Source: Tenacibaculum sp. (GTDB taxonomy: Bacteria > Bacteroidota > Bacteroidia > Flavobacteriales > Flavobacteriaceae). Taken from it: a stretch of 47,833 nucleotides of DNA. A model generated the notes under the pieces. That model made no database searches. It was not told the origin of the DNA and saw nothing but the letters and a program-made list of their open reading frames with translations. This document shows positions 1 to 10,360 of the stretch, piece by piece. The position numbers were made by a program, and so were the translations under genes. Position 1 is the first letter of the stretch. Each line of letters starts with the position of its first letter. The stretch is taken from contig JAGYHQ010000001.1 of NCBI GenBank assembly GCA_018456245.1, forward strand, positions 86,860 to 134,692, written 5' to 3'.

Positions 1-2
1 AT

Positions 3-569
3 ATTATTTCTGAAAATTCTCCTAATTTAGATGATTTTATTAATAATTTAGAATCAGAAAACATTACATTCCCTGAAATGCCTTGGATGGGAGATTCTAT
101 TACTACTGATCTTCCTGATTATGATCTATATGTACAAATGTGGCAAAAGGAAGTATTTTTAGAAAAATTTTGCGGAGATAAGAAAAATAATTGTGGTTTA
201 AGAATTACAGAAATATTAAAAACTGGTTACTGTAACATAGATGCTATTTTACGTAAACTACAAAATGAGAAAACTTATTTTAAAGTTAATCTAGAGCCTA
301 GTTCTAAAAATATAAAATCTAAAGTTTTTTTTAAAGCATTAATTTTTCCTTCAATAGTTTATCTAACTCCTAACCAAGATTATTCTTCTTTCACTAATGG
401 GTTCTTTTTTAAAGGAGTACCTGTACAAATATATGCTTTAGGTGAAAATGAAAAAGGTGAACTTTTCTTCGGAACACAAAAAGTTACAATAAAAGAAGGT
501 AATGAAACTTTTACCATAAAACTAAAACCTTCTTCTAAAAATGAAATTGAAAAGGAATTAAGTAAATAA
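3..569 (+). CDS. 3' part of an unrecognised gene (truncated by the window edge)
   Basis: The frame is open from the first base, and residues upstream of the first in-frame ATG at 78 look like ordinary coding sequence, so this is probably the C-terminal 188 residues of a longer protein rather than a complete 163-aa one. I do not recognise the family. The visible part is mixed: an acidic, Asn-rich start, a Cys-containing middle (FCGDKKNNCG), then strand-rich sequence (GVPVQIYALG, FGTQKVTIKEG) suggesting a beta domain near the end. There is no membrane segment. A strong terminator follows 13 bases after the stop, so this is the last gene of its transcript. Confidence 0.6.
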   Translation: MISENSPNLDDFINNLESENITFPEMPWMGDSITTDLPDYDLYVQMWQKEVFLEKFCGDKKNNCGLRITEILKTGYCNIDAILRKLQNEKTYFKVNLEPSSKNIKSKVFFKALIFPSIVYLTPNQDYSSFTNGFFFKGVPVQIYALGENEKGELFFGTQKVTIKEGNETFTIKLKPSSKNEIEKELSK

Positions 570-582
570 TAACTTCTCAATG

Positions 583-620
583 AAAAAATAAGCACTTACT
601 AGTAAGTGCTTATTTTTTTT
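583..620 (+). terminator. Intrinsic terminator after the left-edge gene
   Basis: A perfect palindrome (583-618) is centred at 600/601, with half-site AAGCACTTACT, A-rich on the left and followed by a run of T to 620. It ends the plus-strand gene that stops at 569. The symmetry would also let it act on the other strand. Confidence 0.85.
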
Positions 621-621
621 T

Positions 622-821
622 AACACTACTCAATTTTAATTATGTTTTTTTAATTTTAAGGGGCTTCTTTTAGGTAATAGAAACTTTTAAATCCGCATTA
701 TACCTTATATTACTACTAAAATTATTTCTATTAAAATTTACTTATTTAGCCCTACCCAGTCTTTTTACCCATCTCATCTTCAATGAAATAATAATACCCC
801 TATAAATAAATGACTATAACT
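622..821. other. Non-coding gap between convergent genes
   Basis: About 200 bases of AT-rich sequence lie between two convergent terminators. I see no open frame of useful length, no promoter match, no tRNA-like fold and no repeat here. Confidence 0.5.
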
Positions 822-864
822 AAAAAACCATTCTCATAACACGAAAATATTATGAAAATGGTTT
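822..864 (-). terminator. Intrinsic terminator after the OmpA-type lipoprotein gene
   Basis: Arms 825-839 and 850-864 (AAACCATTCTCATAA and its complement with one wobble pair) enclose a 10-base loop. On the minus strand a run of T follows the hairpin. It lies 36 bases past the stop at 900 and probably ends the eno-lipoprotein transcript. Confidence 0.75.
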
Positions 865-899
865 AAATATTATAAGAATAAAACTTATTTATAATATAA

Positions 900-1766
900 T
901 TAAGGTTTAATTACCCCTTCTTCAGATAACATACCAAAAAATTTATCTAAATTTGGTAAAATAACTATACGTGTTCTACGGTTTCGCGCTCTATTTTTAT
1001 TAGAATCATTAGGATACAAAGGCATAGAACTTCCTCTACCTGACGCTATTAATCTGCTTGGTTCTACTCCGTATTTTTTCTCTAATATTCTAACGATAGA
1101 TGTAGCTCTTTTTACGCTTAAATCCCAGTTGTCTTGAACCACTGCATTATTTATAGAACGAGAATCCGTATGCCCTTCAATCATTACATCCATACTTGGC
1201 TCTGATTTAATTAAATTAGCCAATCTCTCAATTAATTTATAAGCCTTTCTTTTTACTTTATAACTTGCCGTATTAAATAATAGGTTATCTGATACTGAAA
1301 TCATTACTACTGTTTTATCAATACTAATATTAACATCTTCAGAATTTTCTAAATCTGACATATCTATAGACTTCTTCAAATTATAAGCTACAGCTATATC
1401 CATTGAATCTTTCAATGTTTTTGCTCCTGCAAGTTCCGCTGGGTTTATTTTTGATAAAGTTTCTTTCATTCGTTCTTTTAAAGAATTTGAAATAACAGCT
1501 GTATTACCAACCATATCTAACTTTACGCTATTTTCTTGTTGTAAAGAAGAATTAAAATCTCTTAAAGAATTTATCTTTTTATTATAATTATCTACTCGTT
1601 TTTCAATCTCAGTAAACTTTTTTTCTAATTTTTCTTTCTGTAAAGTTGTTTTTTGTAAGTTAGCATAAGTATCCTTATACTTATTGTCTAATTCTGTATA
1701 TTTTTTCTTAGATACACAAGATAAAAATAATACACTACCTGTAAATAATAAAATTAGTTTTTTCAT
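900..1766 (-). CDS. OmpA-family peptidoglycan-associated lipoprotein
   Basis: Predicted 288-aa outer-membrane lipoprotein. I chose the internal ATG at 1766 because it gives a clean lipoprotein signal (MKKLILLFTGSVLFLSC, lipobox Cys at 17). The frame upstream would run into eno and encodes a basic, non-signal extension. Residues about 20-85 are Lys/Glu-rich and probably coiled coil. The last 130 residues form an OmpA C-terminal domain with the GHTDS motif and the NWDLSVKRA / GRGSSMPLYPNDS segments that contact the peptidoglycan diaminopimelate. Role inferred from the family: anchoring the outer membrane to the cell wall. The start is 28 bases after the eno stop with no terminator between, so the two are probably co-transcribed. 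Confidence 0.85.
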   Translation of the reverse strand: MKKLILLFTGSVLFLSCVSKKKYTELDNKYKDTYANLQKTTLQKEKLEKKFTEIEKRVDNYNKKINSLRDFNSSLQQENSVKLDMVGNTAVISNSLKERMKETLSKINPAELAGAKTLKDSMDIAVAYNLKKSIDMSDLENSEDVNISIDKTVVMISVSDNLLFNTASYKVKRKAYKLIERLANLIKSEPSMDVMIEGHTDSRSINNAVVQDNWDLSVKRATSIVRILEKKYGVEPSRLIASGRGSSMPLYPNDSNKNRARNRRTRIVILPNLDKFFGMLSEEGVIKP

Positions 1767-1794
1767 TTTTATTAGCTTTTTATTGGTTAATATT

Positions 1795-3105
<1,311 letters not shown>

Positions 3106-3159
3106 CTAAAGTAAAGTTTTTATTGTAATAACTAACAACTTTATTTATTAAACAACTAT

Positions 3160-3196
3160 AAAAAAAGGCAATAAATATAAAATATTTATTGCCTTT
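3160..3196 (-). terminator. Intrinsic terminator after rplQ
   Basis: A perfect 14-bp stem (3164-3177 with 3183-3196, AAAGGCAATAAATA) has a 5-base loop and a T run on the minus strand. It lies 22 bases past the rplQ stop and ends the long ribosomal/rpoA unit before eno. Confidence 0.88.
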
Positions 3197-3217
3197 AATT
3201 TTTTTTATAAAGAATTA

Positions 3218-3706
3218 CTATTCTTCACCTTTAGGTGTTTCTTGTGTAGATTCAGGTTTAGTAACAATCTCTTCCGTTGTTTTTTTACTTCCTCCTCTAC
3301 GGCTACGACGTGGTTTCTTAGCCTTATTACCTTTAGGGTTATATAATTCATTATAATCAACAAATTCTACCATTGCCATAGGAGCATTATCTCCTAAACG
3401 GTTTCCTAACTTAATTATACGAATATAACCTCCCGGTCTGTCAGCAACCTTTACAGATATTTCTTTAAATAATTCAGTTACTGCATATTTATCACGTAAA
3501 TATTTAAATACAATACGACGATTATGTGTAGTATCTGTTTTAGATTTTGTAATTAAAGGCTCTATAAATTTACGCAAAGCTTTTGCTTTTGCCTCAGTTG
3601 TGTTAATACGCTTGTGCTCAATTAATGAACTAGCCATATTAGCTAACATTGCCTTTCTGTGTGCTGTTTTTCTACCTAAATGGTTTACTTTTTTTCCGTG
3701 TCTCAT
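3218..3706 (-). CDS. rplQ: 50S ribosomal protein L17
   Basis: Large-subunit protein near the exit of the peptide tunnel. The conserved core (residues 1-118) opens with [12 protein letters not shown] and [15 protein letters not shown] and includes the [18 protein letters not shown] segment. At 162 aa it is longer than the 127-aa E. coli protein: residues about 128-150 are Lys/Arg-rich ([13 protein letters not shown]) and the last dozen are acidic. This kind of tail is common in Bacteroidetes L17. It follows rpoA by 60 bases, the usual rpoA-rplQ pairing, and a strong terminator comes next. Confidence 0.97.
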   Translation of the reverse strand: MRHGKKVNHLGRKTAHRKAMLANMASSLIEHKRINTTEAKAKALRKFIEPLITKSKTDTTHNRRIVFKYLRDKYAVTELFKEISVKVADRPGGYIRIIKLGNRLGDNAPMAMVEFVDYNELYNPKGNKAKKPRRSRRGGSKKTTEEIVTKPESTQETPKGEE

Positions 3707-3766
3707 GACATTTGTTTTTAACTTTCATCTTGCTCAACCCACTTTGAGGAGCAAAATATGAAAGAA

Positions 3767-4759
3767 TTAATCTTTATCTAACTTATACTTGCTTAAATCC
3801 ATTCCAAAACTTAAATTTTTACTAACCACTAACTCATCTAATTCAGTTAACGATTTTTTACCAAAGTTTCTAAATTTCATTAAATCACTCTTATTAAAAG
3901 AAACTAAATCCCCTAATGTATCTACCTCTGCTGCTTTTAAACAATTTAAAGCACGAACAGATAAATCCATATCAACTAATCTAGTTTTTAATAACTGACG
4001 CATATGTAATGATTCCTCATCATATGTTTCAGTTTTTGAAATTTCATCTGCCTCTAAAGTAATTCTCTCATCAGAGAACAACATAAAGTGGTGGATTAAA
4101 ATTTTTGCAGCTTCTGTTAAAGCATCTTTAGGATTAATAGAACCATCAGTATCTATATCAAAAACTAATTTTTCATAATCCGTTTTTTGCTCTACACGGA
4201 AATTTTCTACAGCATACTTTACATTTTTAATTGGTGTAAAAATTGAGTCTGTAAAAATTGTTCCTAAAGGTGCATTTGATTTTTTATTTTCCTCTGCTGG
4301 TACAAATCCTCTACCTTTTTCAATGGTAATTTCTGCATTTAATTTAACAGATTTATCCATATTACAAATAACTAACTCTGGATTTAAAACTTGAAAACCA
4401 GAAATGTATTTCTGTAAATCACCTGCAGTTAAAGTTTCCTGCCCTGAAACCGAAATAGATACCGTTTCTCTATCTGTTTCCTCAATTTGCTTCTTAAAGC
4501 GAACTTGCTTTAAATTTAAAATAATTTCAGTAACATCCTCTACAACTCCTGTTATAGTTGAGAACTCATGATCTACACCATCAATTCTTAAAGATGTAAT
4601 AGCAAATCCTTCTAAAGAAGATAATAACACTCTTCTTAAAGCGTTACCAACAGTTAAACCAAAACCAGGTTCTAACGGTCTAAACTCAAATCTACCTGAA
4701 AAATCAGTAGATTCTATCATTATTACTTTATCAGGCTTTTGAAAATTTAAAATTGCCAT
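3767..4759 (-). CDS. rpoA: DNA-directed RNA polymerase subunit alpha
   Basis: The 330-aa alpha subunit, whose dimer nucleates assembly of RNA polymerase. The N-terminal assembly domain (to about residue 230) shows [20 protein letters not shown] and the LSSLEG segment. The C-terminal domain (about 255-325) shows [18 protein letters not shown] and [11 protein letters not shown], the helix-hairpin-helix that contacts upstream DNA and activators. It sits between rpsD (158 bases upstream) and rplQ (60 bases downstream). The gap upstream holds a hairpin at 4870-4909, so expression relative to rpsD may be adjusted there. No clear promoter was found in the gap. Confidence 0.98.
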   Translation of the reverse strand: MAILNFQKPDKVIMIESTDFSGRFEFRPLEPGFGLTVGNALRRVLLSSLEGFAITSLRIDGVDHEFSTITGVVEDVTEIILNLKQVRFKKQIEETDRETVSISVSGQETLTAGDLQKYISGFQVLNPELVICNMDKSVKLNAEITIEKGRGFVPAEENKKSNAPLGTIFTDSIFTPIKNVKYAVENFRVEQKTDYEKLVFDIDTDGSINPKDALTEAAKILIHHFMLFSDERITLEADEISKTETYDEESLHMRQLLKTRLVDMDLSVRALNCLKAAEVDTLGDLVSFNKSDLMKFRNFGKKSLTELDELVVSKNLSFGMDLSKYKLDKD

Positions 4760-4869
4760 ATTTTTATTCTTCGTTTTAATTGTTATTTAGTTGCGCAGTT
4801 CATAAGTTTGAAGATATACAAATGAACCCTTTGGCTAAATACCAATATTATTAATTTATTTTTTTTGAA

Positions 4870-4909
4870 AATTACCAGTTATCAACACAAATATTAATAA
4901 CTGGTAATT
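4870..4909 (-). terminator. Hairpin between rpsD and rpoA, possible weak terminator
   Basis: Arms 4872-4882 and 4897-4907 (TTACCAGTTAT and complement, extendable by two A-T pairs) enclose a 14-base loop. On the minus strand only four T follow directly, and then an A run interrupts, so termination may be partial. It starts 9 bases after the rpsD stop. It could also be an mRNA processing or stability hairpin. Confidence 0.5.
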
Positions 4910-4917
4910 AAAAACTA

Positions 4918-5523
4918 TTATTTAGAGTACAATTCTACTATTAATTGCTCTTTAATATTTTCTGGAATTTGTATTCTTTCAGGAACTTTTACAAAAGTAC
5001 CTGCTTTTTGATCAGCATTCCAACTTAACCATTCATAAACCTTAGTGTTAGATGCTAATGAATTTTCAATTGCCACTAATGATTTAGATTTCTCTCTTAC
5101 AGCAACTACATCTCCTTCTTTTAATCTATAAGACGGAATATTTACGATGTCTCCATTAACTGTAATATGACGGTGAGATACTAATTGACGAGCTGCATCA
5201 CGTGTATTTGCAATACCTAAACGGTACACAACGTTATCTAAACGAGATTCACATAATTGTAACAACACTTCACCCGTAATACCTCCACTGGCTTGTGCTT
5301 TTTTAAATATATTACGGAACTGACGTTCTAAAATACCATAAGTGTATTTAGCTTTTTGCTTCTCCATTAATTGGACAGCATATTCCGATTGTTTACCTCT
5401 TCTCTTACCTGCTCCGTGTTGTCCTGGAGGGTAATTTCTTTTTTCAAAGTTCTTATCGTCTCCGTATATCGCTTCACCGAATTTACGTGCGATTTTTGTT
5501 TTTGGTCCTATATATCTTGCCAT
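4918..5523 (-). CDS. rpsD: 30S ribosomal protein S4
   Basis: Primary 16S rRNA binder of the small-subunit body that also helps unwind mRNA at the entry tunnel. In E. coli it represses its own operon; no such control is shown here. The 201-aa sequence carries the N-terminal RNA-binding part ([35 protein letters not shown]) and the S4 fold ([33 protein letters not shown]). The N-terminus lacks the four-Cys zinc site of zinc-type S4. It lies 107 bases downstream of rpsK; that gap shows nothing recognisable. Confidence 0.98.
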   Translation of the reverse strand: MARYIGPKTKIARKFGEAIYGDDKNFEKRNYPPGQHGAGKRRGKQSEYAVQLMEKQKAKYTYGILERQFRNIFKKAQASGGITGEVLLQLCESRLDNVVYRLGIANTRDAARQLVSHRHITVNGDIVNIPSYRLKEGDVVAVREKSKSLVAIENSLASNTKVYEWLSWNADQKAGTFVKVPERIQIPENIKEQLIVELYSK

Positions 5524-5630
5524 TTCTAATTTATTTAGTAGGGATTATGAATTAAGGCTAAACTCCTTCGATAATCTTTATTTCCTACTTTGATTAAAAT
5601 ATTTATTTTACAATAAAAAGTTAAGTAAAC

Positions 5631-6017
5631 TTAAACTCTTCTTCTTTTTGGTGGACGACATCCATTATGTGGAATTGGAGTAACATCAATAATTTCTGTT
5701 ACTTCTATTCCTGCATTATGAATAGATCTAATCGCTGATTCTCTACCATTACCAGGTCCTTTAACGTAAACTTTTACTTTACTTAAACCTGCTTCTTTAG
5801 CAACATTAGCACAATCTTCTGCTGCTAATTGAGCTGCATATGGAGTATTCTTTTTAGAACCTCTAAAGCCCATTTTACCTGCAGATGACCAAGAGATTAC
5901 ATCTCCTTTTTTGTTTGTTAAAGAAATTATAATGTTATTAAATGATGCTGTTACGTGAGCCTCACCAACTGATTCTATAATAACCTTACGTTTTTTTGCT
6001 GTTTTGGTTTTTGCCAT
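5631..6017 (-). CDS. rpsK: 30S ribosomal protein S11
   Basis: Platform protein of the small subunit, near the E-site mRNA and the P-site. Its 128 aa match the family, with [15 protein letters not shown], the [19 protein letters not shown] helix, [15 protein letters not shown], and the basic C-terminus ending [12 protein letters not shown]. The gap of 102 bases to rpsM upstream is filled by an unusual array of short repeats (6041-6113), described separately. Confidence 0.98.
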   Translation of the reverse strand: MAKTKTAKKRKVIIESVGEAHVTASFNNIIISLTNKKGDVISWSSAGKMGFRGSKKNTPYAAQLAAEDCANVAKEAGLSKVKVYVKGPGNGRESAIRSIHNAGIEVTEIIDVTPIPHNGCRPPKRRRV

Positions 6018-6040
6018 AATTTTCTGTTTTTAAATAACAG

Positions 6041-6113
6041 TTAAAAAGTTAAAAAGTTGAAAAGTTGAAAAGTTAAATACCTTAAAAACTTTAAAAACTT
6101 CAAAAACTTTAAA
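6041..6113. repeat. Short tandem repeats in inverted orientation between rpsM and rpsK
   Basis: Four 8-base units (TTAAAAAG, TTAAAAAG, TTGAAAAG, TTGAAAAG; 6041-6072) are followed after 9 bases by three 9-base units (TTAAAAACT, TTAAAAACT, TCAAAAACT; 6082-6108) and a partial copy. The second block is roughly complementary to the first, so the transcript could fold into a long, sliding A-U-rich stem. It occupies nearly the whole rpsM-rpsK gap. It may be a slippage product, or a processing or termination element. Confidence 0.65.
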
Positions 6114-6119
6114 ACCAAA

Positions 6120-6485
6120 TTATTTTTTCTTATTAGCTACAGTTTTTCTCTTACCTTTTCTTGTACGAGAGTTATTCTTTGTTCTTTGACCTCTTAATGG
6201 TAAACCAAGTCTGTGACGAATTCCTCTTTGGCATCCAATATCCATTAAACGCTTAATGCTTAATTGAACTTCAGAACGCAACTCACCTTCAATTGTGTAA
6301 GTTCCTACTTGTTCACGAATTGCTGCAATTTGGTCATCTGTCCAATCTTGAACTTTAATACTCTCATCTATTTTTGCAGTTTCTAAAATCTCTTTAGCTC
6401 TGCTTCTTCCTATACCAAAGATATATGTTAAAGCTATTACACCTCTTTTATTCTTTGGAATATCTATACCTGCGATTCTTGCCAT
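6120..6485 (-). CDS. rpsM: 30S ribosomal protein S13
   Basis: Head protein of the small subunit, forming bridges to the large subunit (L5) and touching the P-site tRNA through its basic tail. The 121-aa sequence starts [20 protein letters not shown], has [13 protein letters not shown], the helix-two-turn-helix region, and the tail [17 protein letters not shown]. It starts 2 bases after the rpmJ stop, so translation of the two is probably coupled. Confidence 0.98.
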   Translation of the reverse strand: MARIAGIDIPKNKRGVIALTYIFGIGRSRAKEILETAKIDESIKVQDWTDDQIAAIREQVGTYTIEGELRSEVQLSIKRLMDIGCQRGIRHRLGLPLRGQRTKNNSRTRKGKRKTVANKKK

Positions 6486-6487
6486 AA

Positions 6488-6604
6488 CTACCCTTGTCTT
6501 TGTTTAAATCTAGGATTCTTTTTGTTAATTACATATAATCTGCCCTTTCTGCGAACTATTTTGCAGTCGGCACTTCTTTTCTTTAATGATGCTCTTACTT
6601 TCAT
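6488..6604 (-). CDS. rpmJ: 50S ribosomal protein L36, zinc-free form
   Basis: A 38-aa gene between infA and rpsM. Translation reads [14 protein letters not shown], then [16 protein letters not shown] and PRFKQRQG, stop TAG. L36 binds 23S rRNA late in 50S assembly. Zinc-type L36 has three Cys and one His as ligands. Here only one Cys remains: the first ligand position is Ser, the third Asn, and the His position Phe, so this is the C-minus form that cannot hold zinc in the usual way. This appears normal for flavobacteria. The start ATG is preceded by a repeat-rich gap of 98 bases after infA. Confidence 0.95.
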   Translation of the reverse strand: MKVRASLKKRSADCKIVRRKGRLYVINKKNPRFKQRQG

Positions 6605-6616
6605 CTTTTTATTTTA

Positions 6617-6710
6617 TTTAAAGATTTAAAGATTTCAAAAATTAAAGATATTAAAATTTAATCTTTAGTTATTTAATCATTTAATCTTTCAATTATTAAT
6701 CTTTAATATC
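6617..6710. repeat. Period-8 repeats with inverted arms between infA and rpmJ
   Basis: TTTAAAGA occurs twice in tandem at 6617-6632, followed by the variants TTTCAAAA and ATTAAAGA up to 6648. After a short spacer come reverse-complement-like units with the core TAATCTTT at about 6658-6666, 6681-6689 and 6697-6705. The whole gap could fold back on itself several ways. The architecture matches the rpsM-rpsK gap, but the unit sequence differs. The last bases overlap the 3' end of infA. Confidence 0.6.
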
Positions 6711-6918
6711 TATAAGTAATTCTTGCTTTTGATAAATCATACGGACTCATCTCTAACTTCACCTTATCTCCAGGTAATAATTTAATATAATGCATACGCA
6801 TTTTACCTGAAATATGTGCTGTTACAACATGTCCGTTCTCTAATTCCACACGAAACATTGCGTTTGACAATGCCTCTGTAATTACTCCGTCTTGCTCAAT
6901 TGATGGTTGCTTAGCCAT
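6703..6918 (-). CDS. infA: Translation initiation factor IF-1
   Basis: A 71-aa protein that binds the 30S A-site during initiation and stabilises IF-2 and IF-3 binding. It is a single S1-like OB fold, visible as [43 protein letters not shown] and [20 protein letters not shown]. It begins 4 bases after the secY stop, in the classic secY-infA-rpmJ order. A repeat-rich gap separates its stop from rpmJ. Confidence 0.98.
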   Translation of the reverse strand: MAKQPSIEQDGVITEALSNAMFRVELENGHVVTAHISGKMRMHYIKLLPGDKVKLEMSPYDLSKARITYRY

Positions 6919-6922
6919 AAAA

Positions 6923-8242
6923 TTACTTCAATGATTTTCTGTTACTACTTCCCTTTTTCATTAAACCATCATAACGACTATTTAATAAATAAGAGTTTAT
7001 TTGCTGAATGGTATCTATTGCAACTCCAACCATAATGATTAAAGAAGTACCTCCATAGAATAATGCCCAATTTTGAGTAACTCCAAACTGAAATACTATT
7101 GCTGGTAAAATAGATAATATTGCTAAAAATATTGACCCTGGTAAAGTTATCTTAGATAATATTGAGTCTAAATAATTAGCTGTTTCTTCTCCTGGTTTAT
7201 AACCAGGTACAAAACCATTACTTCTTTTTAAATCATCAGCCATTTTATTTGTTGGAATTGTAATTGCCGTATAAAAATAACTAAACACAATTATTAAAAG
7301 AGCAAATATTAAATTATACTGCCACCCATTTATATCAGTTAAACCAACCAACGAAGGGTATTTTTGCCCTAATGTAATTGGTAAAAACATAATAGCTTGA
7401 GCAAAAATAATTGGCATTACTCCTGCTGCATTCAATTTTAATGGAATATATTGTCTTGCTCCTTCAACATCTTTTATGTTAGTAATAGCTGTACGACGTG
7501 CATATTGCACTGCAACCTTACGAATAGCTGTAACTAGTAAAACGGTTAATAAAATTACAACAAACCAAATAATAATTTCAATTAAAATCATCATTATACC
7601 ACCCCCAGATTTTTCAGTTTTAGAAATAACTTCTTGCAAAAATGCTGCTGGAAAATTTGCGATAATACCTACTGTAATTAATAATGATATTCCATTACCT
7701 ATACCTTTTTCAGTAATACGTTCTCCTAACCACATTGCAAATACAGTTCCTGTTACTAGTAAAATCATAGACGATATCCAAAAAGTTGTATCTCCTACTA
7801 AAAACGCTGAATCTGGTAATCCAAATTGCGTTTTAATAGCTCCAATATACATAGGTCCTTGAAATAAGGCTATCAATATTGTCAACCATCTTGTTATTTG
7901 CGTAATTTTTTTACGTCCACTTTCTCCATCTTTTTGTAGTTTTTGTAAATAAGGCACTGCTATACCCATTAATTGAACTACAATAGATGCAGAAATATAA
8001 GGCATTATACCCAAAGCCATTACTGATGCTCGTGCAAATGCCCCTCCTGTAAACGCATTTAAAATCCCTAAAAGACCTCCTTCAGTACCGCTTTGTAAAG
8101 AAGACAATTGAGTAGGATCAATACCAGGTAATGCAACAGCCGACATAAAACGGTATACTGCAATTAAACTTAGTGTTAAAAGGATTTTTCCTTTTAACTC
8201 TTCAATCCTAAAAATGTCTCTTAAAGTATTTATAAAATTCAT
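6923..8242 (-). CDS. secY: Preprotein translocase subunit SecY
   Basis: The 439-aa pore subunit of the SecYEG channel in the inner membrane, exporting signal-peptide-bearing proteins, including the lipoproteins and SusC/SusD encoded in this window. About ten hydrophobic helices alternate with loops. Family marks are the [29 protein letters not shown] region near the N-terminus, [18 protein letters not shown], and the cytoplasmic loop with [17 protein letters not shown]. It follows rplO by 7 bases, so its synthesis is tied to ribosomal protein expression. Confidence 0.98.
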   Translation of the reverse strand: MNFINTLRDIFRIEELKGKILLTLSLIAVYRFMSAVALPGIDPTQLSSLQSGTEGGLLGILNAFTGGAFARASVMALGIMPYISASIVVQLMGIAVPYLQKLQKDGESGRKKITQITRWLTILIALFQGPMYIGAIKTQFGLPDSAFLVGDTTFWISSMILLVTGTVFAMWLGERITEKGIGNGISLLITVGIIANFPAAFLQEVISKTEKSGGGIMMILIEIIIWFVVILLTVLLVTAIRKVAVQYARRTAITNIKDVEGARQYIPLKLNAAGVMPIIFAQAIMFLPITLGQKYPSLVGLTDINGWQYNLIFALLIIVFSYFYTAITIPTNKMADDLKRSNGFVPGYKPGEETANYLDSILSKITLPGSIFLAILSILPAIVFQFGVTQNWALFYGGTSLIIMVGVAIDTIQQINSYLLNSRYDGLMKKGSSNRKSLK

Positions 8243-8249
8243 AATCTTC

Positions 8250-8699
8250 TTATAATGTTACTGCTTCACCTCCAACTGCTTCAATTGCCGTTTTCGCTGT
8301 TGCTGTAAACTTATGAGCAGTAATGTTTAATTTAGCTTTTAACTCACCACGTCCTAATATTTTTACTAGTTCGTTCTTACGAGCCAATCTATTTTCCACT
8401 AAAACATCTAAATTCACGGTATCTGTAATTCTCCCTGCGTCTACTAATTCTTGTAATTTATCTAAGTTAATACCAACATATTCTTTTCTATTTATGTTAG
8501 TAAATCCAAACTTAGGCACACGTCTTTGTAATGGCATTTGTCCACCTTCAAATCCGATTTTACGAGAATATCCAGAACGAGATTTAGCTCCTTTATGACC
8601 TCTTGTTGAAGTTCCTCCTTTACCAGACCCCTCACCACGAGCTATACGTTTACCGCTTTTTGTAGATCCTTTTGCTGGTTTTAAGTTATGTAAACTCAT
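8250..8699 (-). CDS. rplO: 50S ribosomal protein L15
   Basis: Large-subunit assembly protein contacting many 23S rRNA domains. The 149-aa sequence has the Gly/Arg-rich extended N-terminus (KSGKRIARGEGSGKGG, RGHKGAKSRSGYSRKIGFEGG), then the globular part with NRKEYVGINLDKLQELVDAG and a C-terminal AKLNITAHKFTATAK segment. It starts 14 bases after rpmD and precedes secY by 7 bases. Confidence 0.97.
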   Translation of the reverse strand: MSLHNLKPAKGSTKSGKRIARGEGSGKGGTSTRGHKGAKSRSGYSRKIGFEGGQMPLQRRVPKFGFTNINRKEYVGINLDKLQELVDAGRITDTVNLDVLVENRLARKNELVKILGRGELKAKLNITAHKFTATAKTAIEAVGGEAVTL

Positions 8700-8713
8700 C
8701 TTTTTATATTGTC

Positions 8714-8896
8714 TTATTTAATTTCTTCTACAGAAACTAAGTGTTGAACTTTATTTATCATTCCTAAAACTGAAGGAGTCATATCATGCTCCGCAGTTTG
8801 ATTCATCTTACGTAAACCTAACGCCTCTAAGGTTCTCTTTTGATTTTTAAGGCGACCTATTTGACTTTTTACTTGTGTAACTTTAATTTTACTCAT
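8714..8896 (-). CDS. rpmD: 50S ribosomal protein L30
   Basis: A 60-aa large-subunit protein with the ferredoxin-like L30 fold. Visible marks are [30 protein letters not shown] and the ending [15 protein letters not shown]. The length matches bacterial L30. It is placed between rpsE (11 bases upstream) and rplO (14 bases downstream). Confidence 0.96.
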   Translation of the reverse strand: MSKIKVTQVKSQIGRLKNQKRTLEALGLRKMNQTAEHDMTPSVLGMINKVQHLVSVEEIK

Positions 8897-8907
8897 CGTC
8901 TTAATTT

Positions 8908-9429
8908 TTAACCGTTAAAAACTTTTTCTAAAGAAATACCTCTTTGTTTAGCGATAGTTGATGCACTACGTAATTGTAACAAAGCATCAAAAGTTGCTTT
9001 TACAACATTATGAGGGTTTGAAGACCCTTGAGATTTTGACAATACGTCATGTACCCCAACAGACTCTAACACCGCACGTACAGCTCCACCAGCAATAACT
9101 CCGGTACCATGTGAAGCTGGTTTTATAAACACTTTTGCTCCACCAAATTTACCTTTTTGCTCATGTGGTAAAGTTCCATCTATTAATGGAATACGCACCA
9201 AATTCTTTTTAGCATCTTCTACTGCTTTTGCAATAGCAGATGACACATCTTTAGATTTACCTAATCCATGGCCTACAACACCGTTACCATCACCAACTAC
9301 TACGATTGCAGAGAAACCGAATGCTCTACCCCCTTTAGTTACTTTGGTTACACGTTGTACTCCTACTAATCTATCCTCAAGCTCTAATCCGCTTGGTTTT
9401 ACTCTTTCTACGTTTTTATATCCTAACAT
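8908..9429 (-). CDS. rpsE: 30S ribosomal protein S5
   Basis: Small-subunit protein at the mRNA entry site that affects decoding accuracy; S5 mutations classically give spectinomycin resistance or ram phenotypes. The 173-aa sequence has the dsRBD-like N-terminal domain ([39 protein letters not shown]) and the C-terminal domain ([36 protein letters not shown]). It starts 4 bases after rplR. Confidence 0.97.
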   Translation of the reverse strand: MLGYKNVERVKPSGLELEDRLVGVQRVTKVTKGGRAFGFSAIVVVGDGNGVVGHGLGKSKDVSSAIAKAVEDAKKNLVRIPLIDGTLPHEQKGKFGGAKVFIKPASHGTGVIAGGAVRAVLESVGVHDVLSKSQGSSNPHNVVKATFDALLQLRSASTIAKQRGISLEKVFNG

Positions 9430-9433
9430 ATTC

Positions 9434-9784
9434 TTAAAATTTTAAACCAGCTTCTCTTGCAGCCTCAGCTAACACTTTAACTCTACCATGGTATAAATAC
9501 CCATTACGATCAAAAGCAACTGTTTTCACTCCTGCTTTTGTAGCCTTGTCAGCAATTGATTTTCCTACTGCAGTTGCAGCTTCTGCTTTAGAGCTAGATG
9601 TAATATCCTTATCTCTTGATGATGCTGAAGCTATTGTTACCCCAGTTACATCATTTATTAATTGTGCATAAATTTCTTTGTTACTTCTAAAAACTGATAA
9701 CCTTGGTTTTTCAGCTGTTCCTGTAACAATTTTTCTAATTCTATGCTTAATACGTTGTCTTCTTTCAAGCTTTGATAATGCCAT
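9434..9784 (-). CDS. rplR: 50S ribosomal protein L18
   Basis: 5S rRNA-binding protein of the central protuberance, working with L5 and L25. The 116-aa sequence has the basic N-terminus ([19 protein letters not shown]), the family motif [17 protein letters not shown], and the C-terminal [23 protein letters not shown]. It lies 14 bases after rplF and 4 before rpsE. Confidence 0.97.
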   Translation of the reverse strand: MALSKLERRQRIKHRIRKIVTGTAEKPRLSVFRSNKEIYAQLINDVTGVTIASASSRDKDITSSSKAEAATAVGKSIADKATKAGVKTVAFDRNGYLYHGRVKVLAEAAREAGLKF

Positions 9785-9798
9785 AACTCTATAATAAA

Positions 9799-10344
9799 TT
9801 ATGCAGATTTACCTGCTTTTCTTCTTAATTCTTCTCCTACAAACTTAATTCCTTTTCCTTTATACGGCTCTGGCTTACGGAAAGAACGAATCTTTGCCGC
9901 TACTTGACCAACTAATTGCTTATCAAAGGAAGTTAATTTAACTATAGGGTTTTTACCTTTTTCTGATACTGTTTCTACTTTAACCTCAGGGGCTACTTCT
10001 AAAACAATATTATGAGAAAAACCTAATGCTAAATCAAGTTTTTGACCTTGGTTTGAAGCTCTATAACCTACCCCGATTAGTTCTAATTCTTTAGTCCAAC
10101 CATTAGTAGTTCCTTCAACCATATTATTAATTAAAGATCTCATTAACCCGTGTTGAGCTTTATGATCTTTACTTTCTGATGCTCTATCTAAAACGATTTG
10201 ACCATCTTTAACTTCAACAGTAATTCCTTCAGAAATAGTTTGAGTTAACTCTCCTAATTTTCCCTTTACTGTAACCACGTTATTGTTTACTTTAACTTCA
10301 ACTCCTTGTGGCAATACGATCGGATTTTTTCCTATTCTACTCAT
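9799..10344 (-). CDS. rplF: 50S ribosomal protein L6
   Basis: Large-subunit protein near the factor-binding site and sarcin-ricin loop, where EF-G (fusA in this window) docks. The 181-aa sequence starts [17 protein letters not shown], carries two tandem L6 domains, and has the C-terminal signature [22 protein letters not shown]. It starts 16 bases after rpsH. Confidence 0.97.
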   Translation of the reverse strand: MSRIGKNPIVLPQGVEVKVNNNVVTVKGKLGELTQTISEGITVEVKDGQIVLDRASESKDHKAQHGLMRSLINNMVEGTTNGWTKELELIGVGYRASNQGQKLDLALGFSHNIVLEVAPEVKVETVSEKGKNPIVKLTSFDKQLVGQVAAKIRSFRKPEPYKGKGIKFVGEELRRKAGKSA

Positions 10345-10360
10345 TTCTACAAGTTATTGA

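Noticed and set aside
7476..7862. 128-codon plus-strand frame inside secY
   Set aside because: Antisense shadow of a conserved gene; the sequence shows no family features. Other antisense frames in eno, rpoA, rplO, rpsQ, fusA, trkA and trkH were rejected for the same reason.
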